Positions 11,317-22,113 of a stretch of 64,000 bases of DNA are shown here, in pieces. Source of the DNA: Caecitellus pseudoparvulus (taxonomy: Eukaryota; Bigyra: Bicosoecida); NCBI GenBank assembly GCA_965644315.1, contig CBFFRQ010000013.1, forward strand, positions 682,001 through 746,000. Reading direction: 5' to 3'. Position numbers and translations under genes: made by a program. The notes beneath the pieces were generated by a model that worked only from the letters and a program-made list of their open reading frames with translations, searched no databases and was not told the origin of the DNA. Within the stretch, counting starts at the first letter, position 1. Each line of letters opens with the position of its first letter.

Positions 11317-14166
11317 TCAACACGCAAGCGCCCGCAAACGACCGCAGAACGGCAGCAGACCAAATGAACGCACCAACACGCTCCAGCAAGTTTGAGCACA
11401 TGCAAGGACGCACGGTCCAGGCACTTGCGAGCAGGCTGGGATTTCTGCATGTCTCTCATCTGCACACAAAACGAGGCGTGCACAGAAAGGAGAGCTCGCC
11501 CAAGAACTCTGACCAGACAGAAAAGCAGCAAACGCGACCAAAAACACGCCACACCAGGAAAACAACCCTCTATCCAGGCAGCATCGGTGAACCCGAGCTG
11601 GCACACCGGAGCTTTGTCGTTCGAAGTGTCAGTGCTGCATCACTTGACTTGGAGAAACGAGCTACCAGTCTCTTAACCAAAAAGCTCATGGCAACGATAT
11701 CAAAATGCGCGGATCTTGCACGAAAATTACACCAAGCTGCAGCCACGCCCTGTTTCGTGCCGGAACTCGAGCCGCAGCTGGAACATGCAAACATGGCTGT
11801 GCAAGACGTCAAGCAAGCAGTTGCTGCTACCACACACAAAAAAATAATGGATAGCCAAACAGTACAAAACCCAGTATGTGCAATGACACCAATAGAAACT
11901 AAAGAATCAGTTAGCTACAAACCTCGCCGCAAGAAAGCGCTCGCATGCATTCCATACCTCGCAACCACATTTTCATGACCAGGTCTTGTGACTCCGCTCG
12001 CCAGCACTTGATTGAAAATGGTGCACAGGATCTGAAATGCTTGCATCTTCTGGCACACGTACGATGTGGTCGCTTGTCGTGCCATATGGCGGACACTCAG
12101 ATTGCCACACATCGCTTGCAAAGAAGATCGCTCCAATCCCAACAGTGAAGAACCTTGTTTTTCAGGTAAACCGACGGGATGATTCCAAAGATTGAACACG
12201 CCATTGATCTCTGCACAAGCTTGCCGCTCACTTTGAATTGCGAAAAGCCCACCTTTGTGGCAAACGCATTTGAAACAGCTTGGCAGGTGTTGTGCCTTTG
12301 TCCACTGTAGGGGTCAATTGGGGTGGAATTTGCAATCCACCAGTGCCTAGCTGATTGCAGCAGGAAAAGCAAGAGCAAAGATAGCACTTCCAGTGATCCT
12401 ATCTGATCTTCAACAGCGCTCATAGTACGAGCGCAACCCAATGAATCCAAATACAACGGTTCGCTGCAACTTGAAAATGCATGAAACGCTCCACCTCGCG
12501 GCAAGAAACTTGAAAACGAGAGAACGCATGATTGTAGACAACGAGCTGCCAACCAAATCAAACGGTTCCAACCACTGTGTCTTCTCAGCCAGAACACAAC
12601 CCAACGTGCAAGGCAGTATTGCACACTCAGAGCAAAACATGGGCCAACATCTCGTAGCATGTGCTCAAGGGGCAGCAATTCATACATGAATCTAAGAGTT
12701 GCAGTCATTCAGCTCATGAAATGTTTAAGTCTTTGGGGGTACAAACCTAAAGTCACTGAACCGACCGGAACTGTTCTTCTGACAAAGAAAGAAAACCAAG
12801 CAGCACAGTATGTGTACATTGCTGCGCAACCAGCTCCTCAAGGCACTCTAATCGTTTCGAGTTTGAGCGCGCTTCAGAAATAATAGCTACTGCAAATAGC
12901 TTTTCCACGTTCCTTATCCCAGCATGCTCAAAGATAAATCACACGAGTGTCTTGTTGAGCAAAAGGCATTCTTCTGCACATCTTCAACGCAGCGATGAGC
13001 ATTCCTTGCATGAGAATGAAATGAAATGCCTGCTACATCAATCATTCCATATGACACACTTGAAGAGTAGATATGGAGTACAGGCGATACAAGCTAATAC
13101 TGCCGTCAAGAACAAAATCTTCTGCGAATTGAAAATGCCAAATCTTGTCATTGAAAGCAGAAAGGGAAGGAATCCTTCAGTTTTCATCTGTTCACATCGT
13201 CATGACAGGATTTCTTTGCCGCTTTGGCTCAATCAATCACATCGACAAACTGCAATTGATCGTAAGATTCGTGACATCTCTCCATTGGGTGGGTGGCCTT
13301 TCTTCTCGTTGTTTCAGAAAGACAACAGCGACGAAACCTTCAAGGATGTGAAAAGCCTTGGAAGAGAGCACTGCATTTGGCTGATAAGAAGTCTCTTATG
13401 AGTGGGAGGATTGCATAAACAGATGCTCTTCCAGAGGTTCATTTCAGCACCAGGTTATCTGTGTCCAATACTTTCCGGAACAAGCAATAAGGTGTAGCTT
13501 GCCGACACATCTGCCGGCTGTGTCCTCATTCTACGCAACATCCGACCCTGCATTTGACTAGTCTGGCGCCATTGGACACCTCAGGAAGGCGTTGTCTCAC
13601 ATCTTGCGCATGGAAAGCTGACCATTCCGTTGTTATGCTGATGGCTCAGTTTCTTTGTTGCATGGAGCAGGGTAAATTATGTGTGTTTGTTGAAAAGGTG
13701 TCGTGGTTTGTGAATCCCTGTTTGAAAGTGGAACGGCATGAAAGATGCTTTCCATTCCCCGCATTGAATGATGAAAAGCTTGTACCTGGCGCTCCATTTG
13801 TGGGAAAATCCTCCATTCTTCGAACCAGCACCGCGAACTGCTGCCGCCCGACGACAAGCCATCGACCCAACACTTTTCGTTTGCTGGCATCTTGTGCTGG
13901 CATTCTTGGAGCGCGCGTTCCGCGCTTTATGGGCATGTAGGCGCACGAACTTTCCGTGCAAGAAGTCGATATTTTGCCTGGCGATCGATGTTTGTGAGAA
14001 GAGGTGGGTGATAGTTCACGTGAGTTGTGGCGCTCTACAGTGTTGCTGACTCTACGTGGAGCAAAGATCCATTCGTATTGGTCACCGCTGTCGGTCTCTT
14101 GCCATTTTTCGGGCGACCTTTTAAGCTGAAGCAAACATCAGGCAGTTCATTTCAGGCACGTTCTTG
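11317..14166. other. AT-richer gene-free region
   Basis: About 2.85 kb without a recognisable gene. From about 11.6 to 14.1 kb the composition drops: two 60-nt lines I counted (12421 and 12901) are 43-45% G+C, against 62% in a counted coding line at 28681. Open frames (for example 12097-12708 on - and 13554-13940 on +) look like no family and have no splice partners. I see no tRNA, no long direct or inverted repeat and no transposase-like frame. Possible contents are long UTRs, a non-coding transcript, remnants of an insertion or a chromosome-structural element. Confidence 0.6.
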
Positions 14167-15056
14167 CTATCGCAACGGCTTTATCCCGAGCTTGGCGCGC
14201 TGGGCATTCCACTGATCAACTGTGAGAGAAATCTCCCCTCGGCTGTTCTGCTTTGGCCGCGACGGTGGGGGAGAGCGACTGCGCTGCCTTCGTTCCCTGT
14301 CCCCGTGTTTCGTGCTGTCTGCTGCTTGCTCTGAGCTTGCCGCGGCTGCGGCCGCGTCCAGGTGGTCTTGGAGTGGACTAACCCTGGGCTCCAGCTTCCC
14401 GGCTGCTTCCAGCGCAGGGCGCTTGAGGATGTGAGGCAGGTTCACCCCGAAGACAGATTCTTCAGTGAGAAGACTGTCGACGAACTCGTCCATGTGCAAG
14501 ATGTAGGACTTGTAGGGGGTGCGTGCGGCGAGCTTGCGCCAGTCAGCAAGCAGAGGCTCAAGGTACGTGTAGACATCTTGTGCGCTGCCCACGAGCCTGA
14601 GGTAGAATGCGCCCAAGGCGCGGACGTATTTAAAGTCAGTTTGTTCAATGTAGGCTATGACAATGTCCTTGTCAGGCTGAATCTGAAGGAGTTTCAGGAT
14701 GAGGCAGAGGAAGGGTGCTGGTTTCGCAGCAGCGTTGATGATGCCGCCCACAAACTTGAGCTCCACAGCCTTTTCCAGCAACGTCTCAGCTGCGGAGGAG
14801 CTTAAGCATAGTGCAATTCTGCGTCCCGGTTGTTCAGCGCCGGGGGAGGGTGGCTATACCTGACAAGGCGAAGCAGTGGGCTTTCCAGTAGAAGCTGTCA
14901 TAAATGCGGGTTCGGAGAATGTGCTCGACGAGGTTCTGCACAGGGATGGGGGAAGCATTGGACGGCGTTTGGCGATGGGGGTGCGAGTACACGTACCTGT
15001 GGATCGGTCCCATGCACTTGGCGTGCAAGTGGGTCGGTGGTGTTGAGCCCCGGCAT
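14167..15056 (-). CDS. PRP38: Pre-mRNA-splicing factor PRP38
   Basis: Component of the U4/U6.U5 tri-snRNP needed for spliceosome activation. Three exons, 15056-14997, 14935-14860 and 14789-14167, with introns of 61 and 70 nt, give 252 aa. The PRP38 core is unmistakable: VHGTDPQ, then LVEHILRTRIYDSFYWK, CFALSAETLLEKAVELKFVGG and YIEQTDFKYVRALGAFYLRL. The C-terminus has a short RS-type stretch (RRQRSRSPPPSR) and ends WNAQRAKLGIKPLR, a motif shared with other tri-snRNP proteins. The junctions restore ALSAETLL exactly, which supports both introns. Confidence 0.93.
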
Positions 15057-15283
15057 GAGTGAGGTGCAGGAGCGGTAATTGGTCCAAGCCGACCCAGGAA
15101 AGGGTGCCTCTCTTCGGGCGCTTGCGAGGCTGTGGTCAAAGAGCGTTTTATTCGTCGATCTTGATGGTCGGTTTTCGCCCCCTAGTTTGTGTTTGAATGG
15201 TATTGACCCGCGAGCGCCTGTGTGGCCTCGCGCGATTGTCCAGGAGTCCTGCTCAGGGGCTGCTGCAAACGGTGCTCTGCATT

Positions 15284-17147
15284 TCAAGCCAGAACCTGCC
15301 CCGCCTTAAAGGCGCGGACAGCCCATGCGGCAGTGAGCGCCCGACCTAGCCCCTTGATGCGGATTCGGGGGGCATAGTCAGACAAGACTGGGCTTGTTGC
15401 TGGCACCTGGCCGTGCACGCCTCCGGCCTCAGCTGCAGCTAGGAGTGCTGGCACATTCACGGGGGCGAGCCACACAGCAGTGAAGGCACAGGCCTCACTA
15501 CACTCCTCACTGCCAGCTTGGATGTTCAGCGCCTGTTGTGCTACTGGCAGGTGCACCATGGTGGGCATGGCCTGCCCGGCTGTGTGGCCGTACTCCTGAA
15601 GCAGCAGCAGAGCAACGTCTCTTCGCTGCACAGGCGGCATGGACGGATTTCGTAAGATGTCCCAGACGGTGACACCGGCATAGTACATGCCCTTGTTGGG
15701 GGGGCAGGTGATGCCTGCATCGGCAGGCATGGAAACAGCCATGAGCATGGGGGGCATGCTCACGGGGAGGGGCACTAGCTGAGGGGCGGTGGGCCAGCTC
15801 TGCACGCCAAAGTTAAAGGCGGCCAGGGGGGAAATGTGTGCCTGTGGTGGTGGCTGAGCTGGGGCATCCCCCTGCCCTTCCTGGATGGTCGAGCAAAAGT
15901 GCCGGGCGGCGGCATTGGCTGGCGCCGTGGAAAGCGTTGCCATGAGGTCGCGAGTGGTTGCCAAGTTGTCAGGGACGTTGAGAGCATCGGCAATGGTGAA
16001 GAGGGCTTGGCCGACGCGCTCAGTTGCGTCTTGCTGGGAAACTGGCTGCATGATGAGGGACACATACATCCACACGACAGTCCACACGCTGACAGGAAGC
16101 ATGTCTGCGAAGTGGTTGTACAGCAACATCGCCTGTGCGAAGACATCCCCATGTCCGACCTGGCATGCGGGGGGGGCATTGTTCTGGAGCCAGATGTTGG
16201 AGACGGTGGCCAGCAGTTTGCGCGTGTTTGCGATGGGCTGGCCGCCCAGCTCGAGGCATGGGCCCGGCGGGCCTGGCTGCGCCAGTGAGCCTGCAAGCAG
16301 CATGAGGAAGCCGCGGATCCAAGGATCAGCGAGAGCACCGTCAGCAGAAGGTGCTGCACCGGTCTTGGACAGTACTGGCGCTGTGGAAGGCAAGTGCTGC
16401 ACAGCTTGGCTGATCAATGCAGAGGTGCTGGAGTGTGCGGTTGGGGGGGCATCTGGGGAGGCAGCTGGGGCTGATACAGCAATGCTGGAAAGGGGGAGTG
16501 CTTGAGCAGGGTGCTGCACAGGGTGTTGGGTGGGGAGGGCCGCTGGCAGCAGGCCATGTGTGTGGCCTTCCTCGGCAGCGGCTTCCAAAGCGGCCATGAG
16601 GGCCACGGCCTCTGGGCTGGGCAGGGGGTGGGACTTCTCCCAAGCCCGAATGACCTTGAGGCGGTCCTGGAGTCCCGAACCCCGTCGACGCAGGGTGCTT
16701 GTGGTGACTTTTGCCAGGTGCATCCACTGCCTGGCCACTTCAGGCTGTGCTAAGCTGGCCGCGAGCGGGAGCTGCTGTGTTGGAGAGGCAGGGCGCCCTC
16801 CAGCCCCGTGCTGCGGCACGCGAACAAGCCGCTGCCCGACCCGCAAGCGCGCAGGGATGGGCGAGCAACGAGCAGAACCACCTAGGTTATGATCCTCGGG
16901 GCGGTCACTGCACAGGTAAGGCGTGTCGACGAGGGCGGTGCAGGAGGAAGAGTGCGGGGGTCGCGGCGACAGGCAGCACCAACGGTGGCTGAGAGCACTG
17001 CCGGCACAGTGCGTCGGCGGCAGAGTAGAGGTTCCTGGTTTGGTGGAGCAGCATGCGCATCTTATCCGAGTGCACAGTGATGGATGGCGCCTGCGTGGTC
17101 TTGGCAGGCAAGGAAGCCCCATGTGCTTCCTGCGCATCACTCTGCAT
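15284..17147 (-). CDS. Hypothetical protein (unrecognised)
   Basis: I do not recognise this protein. A long open frame covers 15284 to about 16913; its upstream part needs at least one intron within roughly 17003-16913 to join the N-terminal frame that starts at ATG 17147 (MQSDAQEAHG, then KMRMLLHQTRNLYSAADALC). A gtgctc...gtgcag intron of 91 nt would do this in phase, but other donors fit too. The middle is Pro/Ala-rich and probably disordered (about residues 190-280). The C-terminal 300 residues look folded and hydrophobic, with WIRGFLMLLAGSL and WTVVWMYVSLIMQPV. The start is in a divergent spacer with the acyl-CoA dehydrogenase gene. Boundaries of the N-terminus are uncertain. Confidence 0.5.
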
Positions 17148-17277
17148 GCTTTTTTGCTGGCGTGCGAGCCGCCGCAGAGCCTCGCACCGCGCCGCGGTGT
17201 TGGGGCAGGCCCTGTGTCGGCAACAGCAGGAAGGGAACACTATCGACCAGTTGCAGGCCCAGCACGTGCTTCGGGAT

Positions 17278-17288
17278 GCGGAAATTAG
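17278..17288 (+). promoter_or_regulatory. GCGGAAATTAG element upstream of ACAD8
   Basis: A sense-oriented GCGGAAATT core ends 88 nt before the ACAD8 ATG at 17377. Confidence 0.45.
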
Positions 17289-17376
17289 AGACACTGGACC
17301 AAGCTGCACACTCGCCTGCGCTGCCTCCGGGTCAGCCTGGCTGCCCTCCCCCTGACCTCTCGACACAGAACCGAGC

Positions 17377-18855
17377 ATGCTCGCAAAGAGCATCGCAGCG
17401 GGGTGCAGAGCTGCATCTCGTGTTGCACAGTTTCAGCGAACCTTGCCTCGCCTGCCAGCAGCATGCATGTCAACTTCCTTGGACATCGTAGACCGTGAGG
17501 GCGAGAGCGCCTGGTGCAGTGCAGCTGACGCCAGTCACTTCCCGCACGTCCCTTTCGCACGCCACAGCGACAATTGGCCTCACGGAGGAGCAGCTGGAGT
17601 ACCACAACTTAGCAAGTCAGTTCGCTGCCGCAGAGTTCGAGCCGCATGCTGCACGTTGGGACGCGGAGAAGGAGTTTCCTGAAGAGGCCCTGCGCAAGGC
17701 TGCTGAGCTTGGCTTTGGAGGTGCGTGGCCATGGCTTGGCGCGGCCCGGCGGGCAGGCAGCCACGGAACGCCCTGTGTGTCAATGCTTCCCAGGCCTCTT
17801 CGTCCGGGACGATGTTGGGGGCATCGGCTTGGGGAGGCAGGACGGCGGAGTCATCATCGAAGCACTCGCGGCTGGATGCACCAGCACCACTGCGTACCTC
17901 ACCATTCACAACATGTGCGCGTGGATGGTCGACACGTTTGGCAGTGATGAATTGCGCCAAGAGATCCTGCCCAAACTGGTCAGCATGGAGCACTTCGCCT
18001 CGTATTGCTTGACTGAGCCAGGAGCAGGGTCAGATGCTGCCTCTCTCAAAACCCGAGCGGTGCGTGATGGGGACTCGTACGTCTTGAACGGCAGCAAGAT
18101 GTTCATCTCGGGGGGGGGGCGCAGTGACGTGTACATCATCATGGCACGCACAGGCCAAGCAGGCCCCAAGGGCATCACCTGCTTCGCAGTGCCTGCTGAC
18201 ACGCCGGGTCTCTCTTTCGGCGCCAATGAAAGCAAGGTGAGTTGTTCTAAGCCGTGGGAGCCCGATGGATGGAGGGCGTTGCAGAAGTCCCCATGCCGCG
18301 CCTTCGCAGCTTGGGTGGAATTCCCAGCCAACGGCTGCTGTCATGATGGAAGATGTGCGCATCCCAGCGCGCAACCGTGTCGGGGAGGAGGGGCAGGGAT
18401 TCACCATCGCCATGCGGGGGCTCGATGGAGGGCGCCTCTCCATCGCCACCTGCTCCATTGGCGGGGCGTACAAGTGCCTGACAACTGCAAGGGAGTATAT
18501 CAAGAGCCGGGAGCAGTTCGGCGCACCCCTGGCCGCAAACCAGCACCTGCAGTTCAAGCTCGCTGACATGGCGGCTGACTTGCACACGTCTCGGCTGCAT
18601 GTGCGAAGCGCAGCTGGCCAGCTGGACGCCAAAGCGCCAACGGCTCGTGCTTTTGCAGCGATGGCCAAGCGAGTTGCGACAGATGCCTGCTTTGACATCG
18701 CAAACACTGCCTTGCAGATGCACGGAGGGTATGGGTACCTGCGGGACTACCCCATTGAGCGCATCATGCGGGATGTACGGGTGCACCAGATCCTGGAGGG
18801 CACCAACGAAGTCATGCGTCTGATCACGGCCAGGCAGTTGCTCCAAGAAGGCTGA
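17377..18855 (+). CDS. ACAD8: Isobutyryl-CoA dehydrogenase, mitochondrial
   Basis: FAD enzyme oxidising isobutyryl-CoA to methacrylyl-CoA in valine breakdown. Four exons, 17377-17494, 17568-17720, 17794-18236 and 18310-18855, with three introns of exactly 73 nt each, give 419 aa. The N-terminus is Arg/Ala-rich without acids, like a mitochondrial presequence. Acyl-CoA dehydrogenase signatures follow: [42 protein letters not shown] (made only by splicing), LDGGRLSIA and [19 protein letters not shown]. The catalytic Glu is expected in [12 protein letters not shown]. The SQPT stretch and overall pattern match ACAD8 better than short/branched-chain relatives, but the substrate remains an inference. 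It is convergent with the UCH gene, 24 nt between stops. Confidence 0.92.
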
Positions 18856-18879
18856 CGGCAATGCATTGCTGTGGCACAC

Positions 18880-19814
18880 TTAGGCTGACCCTGCCAGGGC
18901 CGTGATGGTGAAGCGCATCTCGCCAGGGTCCGCATCGATGAAGTGTGTCTTGATGGCAGCTGCAGCATCGGCCAGCAGGGTCTCACTTGTCGTGGGCCCA
19001 TGGTTGATTGGGAACTCCTTGCGGCCGTCCAGCTCGTACAGGCTCCCGCCACGGTGCACGAATGCGACGAAGTGTGTCATGACATCCTGCGTGACCTCCG
19101 ATTGCCCCTGCTGTGCCGTCTCCTCGTGCGACTCTTCGATCTCCTGGTCTTCCTCCAGGGCCACGGCGCGTGCGTCTGCATCCATGGGCAGCGTGCGCTC
19201 CACGAACTTCGCGAACCAGCCGTCAGCAGGCAGGTCCACGTCGCCGCCTGTTTGGGAGCTGGCGTTGGCAACGCTGTGCAGAATCCCGACGGTGCCGCAG
19301 GCATTGCCCACAGTCTGCTTCGTAACTGTGGTACAAGAGCGTGCTTGGTGCAATGGGGGGGGGGAGAGCTAGGGTGTGTGCTGAGGCGAGGACTCACAGT
19401 ACAGAGTGCCATCCACCTCCTGGCCTTCCGCCTTGATCTTTTCGGCCTGGGCCTTGCGTGCCTCCTCGGTCTTGTCCTTGATGGGGAACAGCAAGACGAC
19501 AGCCTTGACTGGTTGAGGGACCATGCCCAGTGCCTGAGTGTGGCCATGGAGCGTGGGGATGCAGCCAGATCAACCAAGGCGTGGTGAGGGAGTTGGCGTG
19601 GTGGAGAGAAGGCACGCACCCAGTCTTCCACGCTCAAGACGTCAACCCAGCTGAGCTTGTCGGTTGGCAGGCCCAACTTGGCGCAGTATGTGTTCATGAC
19701 ATCTGGGTTGGACTCCAGGGGAAACCAGCGCTTCCCCTTCTTGCCAGTGGTCTCCGAGGCGGCAGAGACGGCCGCTGCTGCGGGCGCAGCTGCTGCTTGG
19801 GCGTCGGCAGCCAT
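18880..19814 (-). CDS. Ubiquitin carboxyl-terminal hydrolase, UCH (L1/L3) family
   Basis: Cysteine protease releasing ubiquitin from small adducts. Three exons, 19814-19620, 19533-19398 and 19325-18880, with introns of 86 and 72 nt, give 258 aa. The start is MAADAQ followed by an Ala-rich leader, then RWFPLESNPDVMNTY and WVDVLSVEDW, typical of UCHL3. The active site is intact: the oxyanion Gln and nucleophile Cys in KQTVGNACGTVG, the His in THFVAFVHRGG and the Asp in YELDGRKEFP. An acidic loop between Cys and His (EEDQEIEESHEE) corresponds to the crossover loop. Splice phases agree at both junctions (W/A and F of LYF). Confidence 0.93.
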
Positions 19815-20221
19815 GATGAAGGAAGGCGTTCGTGGGTGGGTGCTTCTGACAGAGCGTCTGGGTATTCCTGGACTTGTTGGCGCGGGTTGGTGGTGGAATG
19901 TTTTGAACTCGCCGGTGCTCTTGTGCTGAATGTTGCCCAGGTCTGCCGGGGGTGTGAAGGGGCGTTGTGTAGGCGGCCTCCTTTGTGTTGCAGCGATGCG
20001 TTGGAGGACTGCCCACCCAACCAAATCATGAACACGAGCTCCAGTACACCGGCTTGTCCCGCAGCAGCTCCGCTTCCGACACGGATTCCCGCGGACCTCA
20101 GTCGCTGACCCCAGTCACCACAGTGCGTGTGCGGTTTTTGACCAAGACACCTGCCTGTGCACGCGAGCCCTCACCCTGCCCCGCAGTCGTCCCGCCAGCT
20201 GCAAGCCCACAGTTAGACGCC
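19815..20221. other. Divergent promoter region UCH / SSNA1
   Basis: A 407-nt spacer between two divergently transcribed starts. No gene or clear repeat is visible; it presumably carries both promoters. The GCGGAAATT element is absent here. Confidence 0.5.
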
Positions 20222-20813
20222 ATGGCAGCTCGTCAAGGCACCTCTTTGCAGAACTACAACAATGAGTTGGTCAAGTGTGAGTTGGCTTGCCGGGCGCCAC
20301 GGCCGTGCTGCCGCGCGCGATGAGGGCTAGTGCAATGCCCACACGAAGGCGTCCGTTGTGCTGGCTTCAGGCATCGAAGACTTGCGTGAGAAGCGGGAAG
20401 CCATCAACCGCGAGATTCTCAGAGACGAGGAGGAGAAGGCTAAGATCCAGAAGGTGTGTGCAGGCGCACAGGACTCGCTGAGGGCAAATGTCAACTGGCA
20501 CTGGCGTTCCTTGCCTCCTGTGGTGCGCAGGAGCTGTCCCGCCTCACGGAGAGGCTGAGTCGCATCAACGAGGACTTGCAGCGCAAGATGGCTGCAAGGA
20601 ACGAGTTTGACCAGACCATTCAAGAAACAGAGGCAGCGTACTACAAGGTAGGTCATCCTGAAGCGGGGACACCTGCACCGCCTGCGCAGTCCCCCCTGCA
20701 CTATGCTTTGCAATTTGGCCCCCTCGCAGATTTTGGAGTCCAGTCAGACCCTTCTGCAGGTCCTCAAGCGAGAGAGCGCAAACTTGGTCAAGCGCAAGCA
20801 GAGCTCTCAATGA
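20222..20813 (+). CDS. SSNA1: SSNA1/DIP13, basal body and axoneme protein
   Basis: Small coiled-coil microtubule-binding protein of centrioles, basal bodies and axonemes (Sjogren syndrome nuclear autoantigen 1; DIP13 in Chlamydomonas). Four short exons, 20222-20276, 20371-20453, 20531-20647 and 20730-20813, with introns of 94, 77 and 82 nt, give 112 aa, the usual family length. It is recognisable from end to end: [46 protein letters not shown] and [16 protein letters not shown], ending in a basic tail. The exons only make this protein once spliced. It implies an organism with centrioles or flagella. Confidence 0.95.
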
Positions 20814-20979
20814 GCTGTGGCGTGGCCCAGGCCTCCCTCCTTTTGTTCTGTCAATGCACCCACATTCGTACATTCCAGCCCACCTCGGTTGGACCCCAGC
20901 AGCTCCTCTGCGCTTGCCACCCACCTCTGCTCAGCTTCCTGCCTGCGCTTCTCCTTCATCCCCTTGCCGCCACCTCAGC

Positions 20980-22103
20980 ATGGCATCTCAGGGCACGCCA
21001 GTTGGCGGGCAGTCCCCGCCCGGACCTCCAGTGGGCTTGGTTCGCCAGGGATCAACGCAAGATTTCATTTATCATGAGCGGCAGGTCGCTGCGATTTGTG
21101 CTGTGCATGCCTTGAACGCCATCGTTCAGGTGAGGGCTGCGTTGCCTGTGCTGTGAATCCCCGCACACCACACCCCCACCACGCCTGCGCCTGTGCCTGC
21201 GACAGGCCCCCGAGTTTGATGAAGTGGGGCTCTCAGAAGTTGCGCAAGAGCTGGATGAGGAGGAGCGCAAGGTTCGTGTGTGCCCTTCAACCTCACAACT
21301 CTGGCCTCACGGTCACGGTGCTTGTGTGGCTTGTCGCCCAGCTTCTCCAAGCGCAGGGGCCGGACAACCCAGACCTTCTCAGGCACATTGCGGGGGGTAG
21401 CAACAACGTCGATGAGAGCGGAAACTTCTCCATCATGGTACTGAGTGAAGCCCTGAAACGTGCTCACGGCTTGACCTTGAGCCAGGCCAACATGGATACC
21501 GTCATCTCCAACGCCACGGCACAGCGTGGCTACATCTTGCACCTGCAGGATCACTGGTTTGCCATCCGGCGCATTGGGGGTGAATTCTGGAACCTGGACA
21601 GTATGAAGAAACGCCCGAGTTTCGTAGGAGACATTTACTTGGGAGCCTTCTTGTCCCAGATGCGTAGCGAAGGCTACTCGATCTTTGTGGTGCAGGGTGA
21701 ACTGCCTGAGCCCCTGCAAGGGGCCAGCATGGGTGACCCCCAAAACTGGCATAGCGTGACGAAACTCAAAGCCCATGAGTCTGACACCAGTATGCTCGGG
21801 GGAGGCAGCAGCGACGCCATACCTGCTGAAACGCTGGCTTCGTGGGCCGCTACTGCCCGGCAGGACCCGAGCATGTTCGAAATTATCCTTGCTAGCCTCA
21901 TGGAGAGTACAGGGAAAGCTAGGGCTGACGCTGAGATGATGCTGGTGATGGCCATGTCACAAGGGGGTGATGAGGCAGACCAAACCTCGTCCACATCCGG
22001 AACTCACCCAGCGGCACACGACAGCCGGGGCGGCCCTGAGTCGACGGAGGATGAAGACTCCGACCTCGCTGCTGCCATCGCCTTGAGCATGCAGCAAGGC
22101 TAG
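20980..22103 (+). CDS. ATXN3: Ataxin-3-like Josephin deubiquitinase
   Basis: Josephin-family cysteine protease trimming ubiquitin chains. Exons 20980-21129, 21206-21271 and 21342-22103 (introns 76 and 70 nt) give 325 aa. The catalytic Cys lies in [13 protein letters not shown], equivalent to the family's LCAQHCLN. Further Josephin landmarks: [25 protein letters not shown], the catalytic His in [13 protein letters not shown] with WNLDS after it, and [23 protein letters not shown]. The tail has two UIM-like helices, [14 protein letters not shown] and [13 protein letters not shown] at the very end. No polyglutamine tract is present. Stop codon 10 nt from the convergent next gene. Confidence 0.94.
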
Positions 22104-22113
22104 TTGTGGCTTG

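Noticed and set aside
12097-13940. Open frames in the AT-richer island (12097-12708 on -, 13554-13940 on +)
   Set aside because: No similarity to any family, no conserved motif and no splice partners; such lengths are expected by chance.
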